A stretch of DNA of 64,000 nt from Chloroflexota bacterium. Its GTDB lineage: Bacteria > Chloroflexota > Anaerolineae > Anaerolineales > Villigracilaceae. Positions within the stretch are counted from its first letter, which is position 1; each line of letters opens with the position of its first letter. Positions 16,263 to 25,959 of this stretch are shown piece after piece. The notes under the pieces were generated by a model that saw nothing but the letters and a program-made list of their open reading frames with translations, made no database searches and was not told the DNA's origin. The stretch lies in assembly GCA_016191845.1 (NCBI GenBank), contig JACPVF010000004.1, positions 1 to 64,000 of the forward strand, in the 5' to 3' direction. The translations under genes and the position numbers were made by a program.

Positions 16263-16279
16263 TTCGCGCTGAGCGGAGG

Positions 16280-16360
16280 GTCGAGATGCGGCAGCGTCGA
16301 GACCCGAAGCACCCCCTAATTCTGCATAGAGATTGCTTCGCGCTACGCGCTCGCAATGAC
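16280..16360. repeat. Intergenic palindromic element, copy 2
   Basis: The 115-base gap between the HAD and polyprenyl synthase genes contains GTCGAGA repeats and, at 16329-16360, a GAGATTGC...GCGCTACGCGC...GCAATGAC unit. Its end (CTCGCAATGAC) is the complement of GTCATTGCGAG at 2161-2171, so the two gaps share a dispersed repeat. Confidence 0.5.
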
Positions 16361-16377
16361 GTGATAAAAAGGTGTCC

Positions 16378-17376
16378 ATGATCTCTGACCTGCTCCCCTC
16401 CATCGAAAGCGAACTCCAGCGACAGGTGGCGCGCCTCGACCAGCCGCGCACCCGCGCCTTCCACGAGATGCTCACCTATCACATGGGCTGGACGGGCGAA
16501 GGCGCAGGCCCCGAAGCCACGGGCAAGCGCATCCGTCCGCTGATGGTACTGTTGACGGCCGCCGCCTGTGGCGCAGACTGGAAGCGGGCCCTGCCCGCCG
16601 CCGCTGCTGTGGAACTGGTCCACAACTTCAGCCTGGTCCACGACGACATCCAGGACAACTCCCCCAAGCGGCGCGGACGTCCCACCGCGTGGGTGCGCTG
16701 GGGTGCGCCGATGGCCATCAACGTGGGCGACGCGCTCTTCGTCATCTCGAACCAGGCCCTGATCGACCTGCTTGAATTTCACCCCGCTGACCGCGTGGTG
16801 CGCGCCTCGTCGATCCTGCACGACACCTGTCTCGACCTGACCCGTGGTCAGTTTCTTGATATGTCGTACGAAGAGCGCCACGACCTGAGCGTGGACGATT
16901 ATTGGCCGATGGTCGGTGGCAAGACAGCCGCGCTGCTGGCGGCTTGCTGTCACATCGGCGCGCTGCTTGGCGGTGCAGACGAGACGCGGCAGGAATCCTA
17001 CCGTGCCTTCGGCTTTGACCTCGGGCTGGCCTTCCAGGTGCAGGACGACATCCTCGGCATCTGGGGCGACGAGGCTGTGACAGGCAAGTCCGCGGCCAGC
17101 GACCTGGTGGAGGGCAAGAATTCCCTGCCCGTATTGTATGGCCTCAGCCAGGGTGGGAAATTTTCCGAGCGCTGGAAGCAAGGGCCGATTCAGCCCGAAG
17201 AAGTGGCGCAGGTAGCCCAATGGCTGGTCGATGCGGGCGGATATGAATATGCCCAATCCCAAGCCAAACAATGGACCGATAAGGCCCTGCAAAGCCTCGA
17301 GTCCGCTGCGCCCCAGGGTCAGGCAGGCGAAACCCTGATCGGGCTGGCGCATAAACTTCTGAAACGGGAACAGTGA
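16378..17376 (+). CDS. Polyprenyl (geranylgeranyl-type) diphosphate synthase
   Basis: A 332-residue trans-prenyltransferase. It has GKRIRPLMVLL, the first Asp-rich motif in LVHDDIQDNS (DDIQD), the RRGRPTAW segment, and the second Asp-rich motif in VQDDILGIWGD. It condenses isopentenyl diphosphate with allylic primers to give C15-C30 products; the chain length cannot be set with confidence. The ATG at 16378 has AAAGG 5 bases upstream; a GTG two codons earlier is less likely. fni, four genes upstream, provides its substrates. Confidence 0.93.
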   Translation: MISDLLPSIESELQRQVARLDQPRTRAFHEMLTYHMGWTGEGAGPEATGKRIRPLMVLLTAAACGADWKRALPAAAAVELVHNFSLVHDDIQDNSPKRRGRPTAWVRWGAPMAINVGDALFVISNQALIDLLEFHPADRVVRASSILHDTCLDLTRGQFLDMSYEERHDLSVDDYWPMVGGKTAALLAACCHIGALLGGADETRQESYRAFGFDLGLAFQVQDDILGIWGDEAVTGKSAASDLVEGKNSLPVLYGLSQGGKFSERWKQGPIQPEEVAQVAQWLVDAGGYEYAQSQAKQWTDKALQSLESAAPQGQAGETLIGLAHKLLKREQ

Positions 17377-17410
17377 GCGGGTCCAGAAAAAAGGCATGAT
17401 GCGCCGTCAC

Positions 17411-17439
17411 TTGACACCACCCCAACGGCTGGCTATAAT
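17411..17439 (+). promoter_or_regulatory. Consensus promoter of tRNA-Gly
   Basis: TTGACA (17411-17416), 17-base spacer, TATAAT (17434-17439); predicted start about 7 bases before the tRNA 5' end. Confidence 0.9.
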
Positions 17440-17453
17440 CCCCATTCGCACTT

Positions 17454-17525
17454 GCGGGTGTAGTTCAGTGGTAGAACGCTTGCTTCCCAAGCAAGATATC
17501 GTGGGTTCGAGTCCCATCACCCGCT
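17454..17525 (+). tRNA. tRNA-Gly (anticodon CCC)
   Basis: A cloverleaf can be drawn: acceptor GCGGGTG/CACCCGC, D arm GTTCAGTGGTAGAAC, anticodon stem CTTGC/GCAAG with loop TTCCCAA (anticodon CCC, reads GGG), and T arm with GGTTCGAGTCC. CCA is not encoded. The discriminator is T at 17525. Confidence 0.95.
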
Positions 17526-17528
17526 CTC

Positions 17529-17559
17529 AGTCGAGGAGGATTTCCTTCTCGACTTTTTT
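17529..17559 (+). terminator. Terminator of tRNA-Gly
   Basis: 12-base-pair stem with one mismatch (AGTCGAGGAGGA against TCCTTCTCGACT), then a run of six T. It insulates the downstream 27-kb sensory operon from the strong tRNA promoter. Confidence 0.85.
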
Positions 17560-17609
17560 GTTAATTGATTTGTAAGGTTGCTGTTATGTAGTGGTTTTTT
17601 GCGCGCATG

Positions 17610-17615
17610 TAGAAT
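17610..17615 (+). promoter_or_regulatory. Weak candidate -10 box for the 27-kb sensory operon
   Basis: TAGAAT preceded directly by TG, 18 bases before the ATG at 17634; no acceptable -35 is seen. If this is the operon promoter it is weak or activator-dependent. Confidence 0.3.
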
Positions 17616-17633
17616 CGAATACGGAGACCCGAA

Positions 17634-18017
17634 ATGTCCGATAAGAAGACCATTCTCTACGTTGAAGATAACTCCGACAACCGCAGCCTGGTCCGCCGTG
17701 TATTGGAGGCGGAGGGGTACCAGTTGATGGAAGCACCCAACGCCGACGCGGCTTTGAAGCTGCTTGAAAAAGGCAACCCAGATTTGATCCTGATGGACAT
17801 CAACATGCCCGACATGGACGGTTACACCCTGACCGCCAAGATCCGTGCCATGCCCGCTCACACCCGCGTGCCCATCGTGGCAGTGACAGCCAACGTCATG
17901 CGCGGTGACCGCGAGAAATCCCTCGAAGCAGGTTGCGACGGCTACATCCAGAAACCAATCGATATCGACAATCTGCCCCACCAGATCGAACGTTTTATGA
18001 GGAATACGAATGGTTAA
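17634..18017 (+). CDS. Single-domain response regulator (CheY/DivK-like)
   Basis: A 127-residue receiver with no output domain. It has the acidic pair (YVEDNSDNRSL), the phosphorylated Asp in LILMDINMPDMDG, Thr in AVTAN and Lys in IQKPID, so it should be phosphorylatable. It resembles DivK-type receivers that act by protein binding. It opens the 14-gene operon; GGAG lies upstream of the ATG. The likely phosphodonor is the hybrid kinase encoded at 39417. It overlaps the next receiver gene by 8 bases. Confidence 0.95.
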   Translation: MSDKKTILYVEDNSDNRSLVRRVLEAEGYQLMEAPNADAALKLLEKGNPDLILMDINMPDMDGYTLTAKIRAMPAHTRVPIVAVTANVMRGDREKSLEAGCDGYIQKPIDIDNLPHQIERFMRNTNG

Positions 18018-18456
18018 TCCAGCTTCGATGGAAGCCCAACCTGTCCGTAAGCCAGGCATCCCCAAAGACACAACCGTGTTGGTGGTCGAGGACAACGTGT
18101 CCAATTTCGTATTGATCGCCCGCATGTTGGGGTACCTTGGCATTCACTGTGAATGGAAGACCTCGGGATATGAGGTGGTGGAGTATGCCGACACCCTGCC
18201 CCGCCTGGACCTGATCCTGATGGATATCCGCCTGCCCTACGAAGATGGGTACGGGGCACTGAAGAAGATCCGCGCCTCGGAGCGTCTCAAGGCCATCCCG
18301 ATCATCGCCGTGACAGCCGAAGCGAGCCAGGAGCAGATGAACAAAGCCCGCACTTCGGGCTTTGATGGCTTCTTGGGCAAGCCGCTCGATCCCGATCGTT
18401 TTCCTGATCAGATCCGACGCATCTTAAGCGGGGAACAAGTTTGGGAATTCACATAA
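18010..18456 (+). CDS. Single-domain response regulator, second of the pair
   Basis: A 148-residue receiver with a 20-residue N-terminal extension. It has VVEDNVSNF, the phosphorylated Asp in LILMDIRLPYEDG, Thr in AVTAEA and Lys in LGKPLD. There is no DNA-binding domain. The start overlaps the previous stop by 8 bases, which implies coupled translation. It is clearly paralogous to the first receiver. The pair could serve as a phosphate relay or as competing outputs of one kinase. Confidence 0.93.
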   Translation: MVNPASMEAQPVRKPGIPKDTTVLVVEDNVSNFVLIARMLGYLGIHCEWKTSGYEVVEYADTLPRLDLILMDIRLPYEDGYGALKKIRASERLKAIPIIAVTAEASQEQMNKARTSGFDGFLGKPLDPDRFPDQIRRILSGEQVWEFT

Positions 18457-18459
18457 ACC

Positions 18460-21400
18460 ATGTCATCCTTCGACGGTCGCCCCGTGCAGAACACGAACAC
18501 AGGTGAATTTAGAGGCAGTCTGAGGCGCACGCTCGTTCAGTGGCTGGTCGGCCTGACGCTGATCCCGCTGCTGGTCATGGCCGTGAGTGCCTATTTGCGC
18601 TCCTGGAACCTGCTGCAAGAGCAGGCTGTGACGCAGATGCAGACGCTGCTGAACGGGCAGACGGATGACGTCATCCTGTTGCTCAAGACCAAGAACATCC
18701 GTCTGGAGCGGCTGACCAACCGCGAGGACCTGGCCTCCCTCCTCCAGCAAGCCCTGCACTCGAACCGCAAGAGTACTACTTTTAACTCGCTGCGCGGGAA
18801 GGTCCTGGACCAGATCCATACGATGAACGCGGACGAGGCCAACCCCACCTTCGACCAGGTGTTCCTCGTGCGTCCAAACGGCACGATCCAGATGGCGACT
18901 CGTCCAGAATGGGAGAGCACCTCCGTCGCCGAAACAGCCATGTATGGAAGCCTCCGCGCGGGGCAGCCCGTCACGATCACAGTTTACGATTTCCGCCCAT
19001 ACTATCCCAACCAGCTGGTCATGCTCACCATTCAACCATACCGCACCGAGTCGGGCTCGGTGCTGGGAGCGTTGGTGGGGGTGACCGAACCGCAAAGTCT
19101 GTCACGCATCCTCGACCCGTTGGTACGGCTCAGCCCGTCAGCCTCGGCCTATTTCGTCACCACAGATGGGGTGCTGATCGGAGCCGACCCCTATACGGGT
19201 GATCTGCTTCGCATTACACCCTCTCAAGGGCAAAAGACCTCGCTTGATGCGGCGTTCGCGCGGATGATGGGCCAAACCGAGGAATCACCGCCACCCGCCT
19301 CACTTACTTTCGACACAAGCGATGACCACACCGTCATCGCACAAGCAAAATGGTTGCCCGGCATGAATGCCGGCGTTGTGCTTGAAATTCAAAGAGATAT
19401 CGTGCTCAATCAGGTCAACAGCCTGGCACCGTTCACGGGTGGTATCTTCCTGGGCGCAATGGTCTTGGCGGCCATCGCCATCAGCGGCGGCATCAACCGT
19501 CTGATCAACCCCGTCATCCTGCTGACGGGGGTCACACGTCGCTTTGCCGAAGGCAACCTCGACCAACGGGCCGAGGTTAAGCGGCAGGATGAGATCGGCC
19601 AGTTGGCTCACTCGTTCAACCAGATGGCCGACGAGTTGAGCAGTCTGACACGTTCGCTCGAACAAAAAGTCGAGGAACGCACACGTCAGATCCGCACGGC
19701 AGGCGAAGTGGCCAAAGGCATCACCGCTGCCACCGATCTGCCCGACCTGATGAACACTACCACGCGCCTGATCGTCGAACGCTTTGGGTATTATCACTCG
19801 TCCATTTTCATGCTCGACCGCGCGGGCAAGTACGCGATCATCCGCGCAGCCTACAGTCCGGTGGCGCGCGAACTGCTCGAGCGCGGACACAGCCTCGAGG
19901 TCGGCTCGGCTTCCCTCGTGGGTTGGGTGTCGGCCAATAACCAGCCACGCGTCGCCTCCGACACGGTAGAGGATCCGCTCCACTTCAAGAACACCCTGTT
20001 GGTTAACACGCGCGCCGAGGCCGCCATCCCGATCTCCTCAGGTGATCTGGTCTATGGTGTGCTCGATGTGCAAAGCACCGAGCCGAATGCCTTCGACTCG
20101 GAGGCCATTCTGGTGTTGCAAACGCTGGCCAACCAGATCGCGGCCGCCATCCAAAATGCCAGCCTGGTTGAGTCGACCCAGATCAACTTCCAGGAACTCG
20201 AACGTATGTACCGCTCCAGCCGCCAGATCGCCCAGGCGCAGAGCGAGTCGGAAGCGCTGGGAATCGTCAGTGCGGCGCTCAGGGACGCGCCCTACGCGAC
20301 AGGCATCTTCCGCCCACGCAACAATCAACTCGAGTTGGACTTTATCAATGACACGCGCAATCCATCCGTCAACACGGTGCCGCGCGACATCAAACTAACT
20401 CCCGCGGAAACGGTCCGCCAACTGGCGGGCGAATCCATCTACGACCTGACGGCCAGTCCCACCATCAACGCGCTGACCGCCATCCCGGTTGCGCTGGGAT
20501 TCCAGTCTGTAGCCTTCCTGCCGATCATGCGCGGTGAAAACCTGGATGCCCTGCTGATGATCGGCTCGCGCACCGTCAAACTAAATCGCTCGGCCTTGCA
20601 ACCCTATATCAGTCTGGCCGACCTGACCTCGATCACGCTCGAAAAGATCCAGGCCGCCGACACCACCGAAGAGCGCATGCGTGAGTTGAACGCGCTGACC
20701 TCCATCGGCCAGATCGTGTCCACCGCCACCGACACCGGTGACCTGTTCACCACCCTGCACAAGCAGGTCCAGAATATCATCGGTGACCATAGCTTCATTG
20801 TGGCGCTGTATGAATCGAAATCCAACACGATCCGCGTCCCATACGCTTATGACGAGGGACGCATCACCCAGGTCGATCCGTTCCCGTTGGGCGAAGGCTT
20901 GACCTCGATCCTGATCCATTCCCAGAAGCCGCTCCTGCTGGTGGAAAACACCGAAAAACGCGCGGCAGCCATGGGCGCCAAGATCACTGGCCGCCCGGCC
21001 AAGTCGTGGATGGGCGCCCCCATGATCCTCAATGGTGAGGCCATTGGTGCCTTGATCGTGCAAGACACTGAGAATGAAGGCGCTTTCACTGAGAACAACC
21101 TGAGATTCATCTCGGCCCTTTCAGCCCAGGTAGCGGGTGTGATCTACAACGTCCGCTTGTTGGAAGATAGCCGTGAACGCGCCGTGCAGCTTGAGACCGC
21201 AGCTGAGATTGCCCGTGAGGTCAGCCGTTCCTTCAACGTAGACGAACTGCTGGCCAAGGCTGTGAACCTGATCCGCGAACGCTTCAACTTCTATCATGCC
21301 TCCGTCTTCCTGCTTGATTTGCCCGGGGAATACGCGGTCATCCGCGAAGCGACCGGCGAGGCGGGTCAGCAACTGAAGCGCGCCGGACACAAGCTCGGTG

Positions 21401-22353
21401 TCGGCTCCAAGTCCATCGTGGGGTATGTCTCCGGGCGTGGCGAGATGCTGGTCATCAACGACGCTGCCAAAGATCCCACCTACTATGCCAATCCGCTCCT
21501 GCCCGAGACGAGGAGCGAGGCCGCCATCCCGCTCAAAGTCAGCGACCGCATCCTGGGTGTGCTGGATGTGCAAAGCACGCAGGTCTTTGCCTTCAATGAC
21601 GATAACCTGCGCACTCTGCAGATCCTGGCCGACCAGATGGCAGTGGCCGTCGCCAACAGCGAGTTGTTCTCCGAAACACAAGAACACCTTTCCCAGCACC
21701 GCCTGCTGCACCACATCACCACCACGGCGGCTTCCGGGACCACGCTGGAAGAAGCCCTCACCAGCGCGGTGAACGGGCTCCAGGTCACCCTTGGCGGCGA
21801 CCGCGTGACGATCCTCCTGCTCGATCGCGACCGCAAGGAATTGCAGGTCAAGGCTTCGGTCGGTTACTCGGAAGAGGTTGCCCAGATTCGAATCTCGTTG
21901 GGCAGCGGCGTGACGGGCTGGGTGGCGGCACATCGCCGTCCCCTGCGCGTGGATGACATCACTGAGGAGCCACGCTATATCCAGATCAGCTCCAATACGC
22001 GTTCCGAACTGGCTGTCCCGCTGATTTACCGCAACGAACTCCTAGGCGTGCTGAATGTGGAAAGCGAGCAGCAAGCCGCCTACAGCGAAGGCGACGAGGA
22101 AATGCTCGGCACGTTGGGCGGCAGCCTGGCAGCCGTCATCGCGAACGCCCGCCTGCTGGAGCAGATCCGCACCCAGGCTGAGCGCGAACGCCAACTCTTC
22201 GAAGTGACCAGCAAGATCCGTCGCTCCACCGACATCCGCACCATTCTGGAAACCACCGGTAATGAGTTGATGAAGGTCGTCGGAGCGCGTCATGCGCGTA
22301 TCACCGTCAATCCTGCTGTTCCACAAAATGGCAACCGGGAGGGATCGAAATGA
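18460..22353 (+). CDS. Receptor 1: dCache-like/HAMP/five-GAF membrane sensor without output domain
   Basis: A 1297-residue protein. TM1 is at about 25-46, a periplasmic dCache-like domain at 47-324, TM2 at 325-345 and HAMP at 346-400 (DEIGQLAHSFNQMADEL). Then come five GAF or GAF-like domains at about 427-570, 594-735 (degenerate), 741-903, 910-1073 and 1082-1236. The first and fourth carry the FGYYHSSIF/FNFYHASVF core shared by this operon. The protein ends in a 60-residue tail (EVTSKIRRSTDIRTILETT) that resembles the first helix and strand of another GAF. No kinase, cyclase, phosphodiesterase or chemotaxis signalling domain is present. It lies 3 bases after a receiver gene and overlaps the next receptor by 4, so it must work through a partner, probably the hybrid kinase. 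Confidence 0.92.
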   Translation: MSSFDGRPVQNTNTGEFRGSLRRTLVQWLVGLTLIPLLVMAVSAYLRSWNLLQEQAVTQMQTLLNGQTDDVILLLKTKNIRLERLTNREDLASLLQQALHSNRKSTTFNSLRGKVLDQIHTMNADEANPTFDQVFLVRPNGTIQMATRPEWESTSVAETAMYGSLRAGQPVTITVYDFRPYYPNQLVMLTIQPYRTESGSVLGALVGVTEPQSLSRILDPLVRLSPSASAYFVTTDGVLIGADPYTGDLLRITPSQGQKTSLDAAFARMMGQTEESPPPASLTFDTSDDHTVIAQAKWLPGMNAGVVLEIQRDIVLNQVNSLAPFTGGIFLGAMVLAAIAISGGINRLINPVILLTGVTRRFAEGNLDQRAEVKRQDEIGQLAHSFNQMADELSSLTRSLEQKVEERTRQIRTAGEVAKGITAATDLPDLMNTTTRLIVERFGYYHSSIFMLDRAGKYAIIRAAYSPVARELLERGHSLEVGSASLVGWVSANNQPRVASDTVEDPLHFKNTLLVNTRAEAAIPISSGDLVYGVLDVQSTEPNAFDSEAILVLQTLANQIAAAIQNASLVESTQINFQELERMYRSSRQIAQAQSESEALGIVSAALRDAPYATGIFRPRNNQLELDFINDTRNPSVNTVPRDIKLTPAETVRQLAGESIYDLTASPTINALTAIPVALGFQSVAFLPIMRGENLDALLMIGSRTVKLNRSALQPYISLADLTSITLEKIQAADTTEERMRELNALTSIGQIVSTATDTGDLFTTLHKQVQNIIGDHSFIVALYESKSNTIRVPYAYDEGRITQVDPFPLGEGLTSILIHSQKPLLLVENTEKRAAAMGAKITGRPAKSWMGAPMILNGEAIGALIVQDTENEGAFTENNLRFISALSAQVAGVIYNVRLLEDSRERAVQLETAAEIAREVSRSFNVDELLAKAVNLIRERFNFYHASVFLLDLPGEYAVIREATGEAGQQLKRAGHKLGVGSKSIVGYVSGRGEMLVINDAAKDPTYYANPLLPETRSEAAIPLKVSDRILGVLDVQSTQVFAFNDDNLRTLQILADQMAVAVANSELFSETQEHLSQHRLLHHITTTAASGTTLEEALTSAVNGLQVTLGGDRVTILLLDRDRKELQVKASVGYSEEVAQIRISLGSGVTGWVAAHRRPLRVDDITEEPRYIQISSNTRSELAVPLIYRNELLGVLNVESEQQAAYSEGDEEMLGTLGGSLAAVIANARLLEQIRTQAERERQLFEVTSKIRRSTDIRTILETTGNELMKVVGARHARITVNPAVPQNGNREGSK

Positions 22354-24266
22354 AGTTCGACCTTACCCCCTTCCTGCAAAACGCATTGAAACGACTGGGC
22401 GGTTGGTACCTGCCTGCCGCCGTGTTGGCAGTGCAATTGATCGCCTTCCTCAGCACCGCTGTGGCTACCTACCTTGTGCAAAATAATGCCCGATTCTCAG
22501 CGGACCAGATCGCGATGACCATCCGCATCACCTGGGTCCTGGTCCCGATCGGGAATGTCATTATGGCGAGTTGGGCGTATTACACCAGCCAGAATGCCTT
22601 CTTGCGGCTGAACCTGTGGAGTCAGGGAAGACCCCTCCCAAGTGGAGAAAAGACGGAAAGCGCCGCGTGGCGGGAGGTCAACTCTCTGCCCCTGCGCTTC
22701 ATTCTGACCACCTTCCTGGTCGCGCTGATTGGTGAAACGATCCCTCTGCTGGTGTTTCTGTATTTCTATCACGGTATCACGGCCGAGCAATTCCAATATG
22801 GGATCATGGGTGGGCTGGTGGCCTCCTTTGGCGGCTCCGCCCTCGCTTCTCACATCCTGGACTACCTCATGCGTCCAGTCCGCAAGGTCCTGCTCCCCGA
22901 CGCAATCGAAGTCCAGTTGAAATATGTGAGCAGTTTCGGCCTCTCGAACAAGATCATCGGTTCTGCGGTGACTCTGATTGTCATCGGCATCCTGGTGATG
23001 GGACCGATTGGTTACCACCATGTTATTCAAGCCACCAGCGGTGGGGCCAGTGGCGCGGAGGTGGTGAACAGCTTCCGTGTCGAGGCGATTGCGGCCAGTT
23101 TCATCAACCTCGTGTTGGGGCTGGTTCTCTCGATCCTGATCTTGCGCACCCTGCTGACCCCGATGCGCAACCTGATCCAGGCCATGCAAGCATTGGAACA
23201 AGGCAACCTGACCAAGCGCGTAGATGTAATCGCCTCCGATGAAATCGGTGAAGTTTCCATTTACTTCAACCATATGGCCAGGCGCTTGAACGTCCTTCAA
23301 GACACGCTCGAGACCCAGGTCAAGGAGCGCACCGCTCAGTTGCGAGCCACCGTTCAGGTCAGCCGTGCCATCAGCGCCATCCTCGACGCGGACGAGTTGA
23401 CCGAGCGCCTCGTGAACTTGATCGCCGAAGAATTCGGCTATTACTACGTAGCCCTGTTCCTGCTGGACCCATCCGAACACTGGGCCGAGCTGCGGAATGC
23501 CACCGGTGACGCAGGCCGCGTGCTGCGCGAGAACAAACACCGTCTGGAAGTGGACGGCAAGAACATGGTGGGAACCGCCATCCGCGAACACCAACCCCAG
23601 GTGGTGATGGACACTGTCGGGAACCATGTCCGCTTCGACAACCCCCTGCTCCCGTACACCCGTTCCGAGATCGCGCTCCCGCTCATCGTGGGTGACCGAG
23701 TTCTCGGGGCGCTGGATGCCCAGTCCACCAAGGAGAGCGCCTTCGGCGAAGAGGATATCGAGACCCTCCAGACCATGGCCAACCAGATCGCCATCGCGCT
23801 CGAGAATGCACGCCTGTTCCAGGAAGCACAACAAAACCTGCGGGATATGCACGCCATCCAGCAACAGTACTTGCTCAACACCTGGAAGCGTGTCACCGAC
23901 GAGCAGCCAAACTTATCCTATGAAAACGGCGAATTGGAACCGCATGAGACGGTGCGGCAGATCGAAATCCCCCTGTCGCTGCGTGACCAGATCATCGGTC
24001 AGATCAACCTGACAGGCGACAACGACTGGACTCCCGAAGAGCGGAGCATGATCGAGGCCATCGCTTCCCAGGCCGCGCTTGCACTGGAAAATGCCCGCCT
24101 CGTGGAAGACAGCCAGTCCACCGCCCGCCGTGAACGTATGGTGGCCGAGATCACCAGCAAGATCTGGTCTTCCAGCACCATCGACGGCATCATGCAGACC
24201 GCCGCCAGGGAAATGGGCCGCGCCTTAGATACCGACGAAGTTACCATCGAGTTGAAGGCAGACTAG
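22350..24266 (+). CDS. Receptor 2: six-helix/HAMP/GAF sensor without output domain
   Basis: A 638-residue protein with six predicted membrane helices (about 19-43, 53-77, 114-136, 150-171, 201-221, 244-267), HAMP at 268-320, coiled coil, a full GAF at 340-493 (FGYYYVALFLLD, RSEIALPLIVGDRVLGALDAQS), a short GAF-like half module at 500-583 and the common C-terminal tail (VAEITSKIWSSSTIDGIMQ). The ATG overlaps the previous stop (ATGA), so translation is coupled. The membrane part probably senses a membrane-soluble or redox signal. No enzymatic output domain was found. Confidence 0.9.
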   Translation: MKFDLTPFLQNALKRLGGWYLPAAVLAVQLIAFLSTAVATYLVQNNARFSADQIAMTIRITWVLVPIGNVIMASWAYYTSQNAFLRLNLWSQGRPLPSGEKTESAAWREVNSLPLRFILTTFLVALIGETIPLLVFLYFYHGITAEQFQYGIMGGLVASFGGSALASHILDYLMRPVRKVLLPDAIEVQLKYVSSFGLSNKIIGSAVTLIVIGILVMGPIGYHHVIQATSGGASGAEVVNSFRVEAIAASFINLVLGLVLSILILRTLLTPMRNLIQAMQALEQGNLTKRVDVIASDEIGEVSIYFNHMARRLNVLQDTLETQVKERTAQLRATVQVSRAISAILDADELTERLVNLIAEEFGYYYVALFLLDPSEHWAELRNATGDAGRVLRENKHRLEVDGKNMVGTAIREHQPQVVMDTVGNHVRFDNPLLPYTRSEIALPLIVGDRVLGALDAQSTKESAFGEEDIETLQTMANQIAIALENARLFQEAQQNLRDMHAIQQQYLLNTWKRVTDEQPNLSYENGELEPHETVRQIEIPLSLRDQIIGQINLTGDNDWTPEERSMIEAIASQAALALENARLVEDSQSTARRERMVAEITSKIWSSSTIDGIMQTAAREMGRALDTDEVTIELKAD

Positions 24267-24269
24267 CCC

Positions 24270-25958
24270 ATGACCACGAATACGGTTCGAGACACCTCTC
24301 ATACACTGCAAGTTTGGCGTGAAAATTTCCTGCGTGTGATTTTGCGTGTGACGTTGGTCTTTGCATTCCTTGCCTTGATGCCTTCGCTCATTTCATGGAA
24401 TGATCCCTTCACCCCGCTTGTCAACATTGCCGCATACATCCTGCTGGTTGTAATCACCTTTGCCCCTATACCATATGTGATGCGGGCCGTGACCTTCATC
24501 CTTCTTCCCTTTGCGTTGGGCGCTGTGGGCCTGATCGACACGGGCATTTGGGGCGATTCACGTCTGTTCCTGTTTGCCACGGTTGTGTTCACCGCCATGC
24601 TGCTCTCGACCCGCGCAGCAGTGGTCACGGCAATACTCTCATTGGGCGCGACCGCTGTAGCAGGCTGGGCATTGATCAATGGACAGATCCAGCCACTTAA
24701 TCAGGAACTGATCATCGGCTCTGCGGGGATCTGGCTCAATAGTACTGTGGCCTTGTTGATGCTCGATGTCATTGCCATCCTTGGCCTGGCCCTGCTTCAG
24801 CGCGAGTTCGAGGTCGCCCAAGCCGAGGCGCGCTCCTCATTGAGCGCACTCGAAAAGGAACGTTCTCTGCTCGAAAAACGCGTGGAAGAACGCACCACCG
24901 AAATCACCGAAAAGACCATCCAACTCGAAGCCGCCTCGTCAGTGGCCCGCAGAATTGCCGAGGTCCGTGATCTGCAGGCGTTGCTGAACAGTGTGGTATC
25001 CAATATCGCCGAACAATTCGGGTTCTATCACGTCGGCATCTTTCTTCTGGATGACAGGGAACAGTATGCCGTACTCCAGGCTGCTTCCTCAGAGGGCGGC
25101 AGGGAAATGCTGAAACTCGGTCACCGTCTGGCCGTCGGGCAGACAGGCATCGTGGGCTATGTTACAGCACGTGCCCGTCCACGAGTGGCGCTCGACACGG
25201 GCGCGGACGCCGTCTTCTTCGACAATCCCCACCTGCCGCTCACCCACTCCGAGATGGCCCTGCCCCTGATCATACGCGGACACGTGATCGGTGCGCTGGA
25301 TATCCAGTCCGAAAAGGCCAACGCCTTCAGCGAGGACGACGTGGAGATCATGCGCACAGTGGCCGACCAACTGGCCATCGCCATTGAGAACACCCGCCTC
25401 TTCACCGAAAGCGAAGCCATCATCGGCCAGTTCCAGGCCCTCACCGCCCTGCAAACTCGTGATGCCTGGGTGAATTACCTTAGGCGCCGTGCCCCAGCCT
25501 ACCAGTACACTCACTTGGGGGTGCGCCCGTTGACTGATGTACGCCCTGCCGAGTCCCAGCCCACGGAGAGTGGCTGGACTCTGCGTGTGCCCATCGAACT
25601 GCGTGGCCAGGAGATCGGCGTAATCAACCTGCGTCGCAAGCAGAGTTCCCCGCCCTGGAACCAGCGCGAACAGGAATTGGCGGCAGAGATCGCCGCCCAG
25701 GTGGCTCTCGCCCTCGATACCTCCCGTCTGTTGGAGGAGACTCAAAAGAACGCCGCCCGTGACCAGATGATCGCCAGTGTGTCCAACCGCATCCGCCAGA
25801 CATTGGACATGGAGACCGTACTTCAGACTGCTGCCGACGAACTCCGCAATGCCTTCGGCTTGACAGAGGCCGAAGTGCGCTTCAATACGCCACCGTCCCC
25901 CGAGGCAAACGAGCACCCAAATGGGAAGCGCCCAGGCGCGCAAAAGGGCCAGGACTGA
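24270..25958 (+). CDS. Receptor 3: multi-helix/GAF sensor without output domain
   Basis: A 562-residue protein with about six N-terminal membrane helices (20-176) of a MASE-like layout and no HAMP. A long coiled coil (178-225, ERTTEITEKTIQLEAASS) leads to a full GAF at about 228-380 (FGFYHVGIFLLDDREQYAV), then a half-GAF module (390-490) and the common tail (IASVSNRIRQTLDMETVLQT). Its input region is most like that of receptor 6. It starts 3 bases after receptor 2. Confidence 0.9.
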   Translation: MTTNTVRDTSHTLQVWRENFLRVILRVTLVFAFLALMPSLISWNDPFTPLVNIAAYILLVVITFAPIPYVMRAVTFILLPFALGAVGLIDTGIWGDSRLFLFATVVFTAMLLSTRAAVVTAILSLGATAVAGWALINGQIQPLNQELIIGSAGIWLNSTVALLMLDVIAILGLALLQREFEVAQAEARSSLSALEKERSLLEKRVEERTTEITEKTIQLEAASSVARRIAEVRDLQALLNSVVSNIAEQFGFYHVGIFLLDDREQYAVLQAASSEGGREMLKLGHRLAVGQTGIVGYVTARARPRVALDTGADAVFFDNPHLPLTHSEMALPLIIRGHVIGALDIQSEKANAFSEDDVEIMRTVADQLAIAIENTRLFTESEAIIGQFQALTALQTRDAWVNYLRRRAPAYQYTHLGVRPLTDVRPAESQPTESGWTLRVPIELRGQEIGVINLRRKQSSPPWNQREQELAAEIAAQVALALDTSRLLEETQKNAARDQMIASVSNRIRQTLDMETVLQTAADELRNAFGLTEAEVRFNTPPSPEANEHPNGKRPGAQKGQD

Positions 25959-25959
25959 C

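Noticed and set aside
22497-23864. 455-codon open frame antisense to receptor 2
   Set aside because: It lies fully inside a gene with clear membrane, HAMP and GAF domains; the translated product is His/Gln/Asp-rich and matches nothing known.
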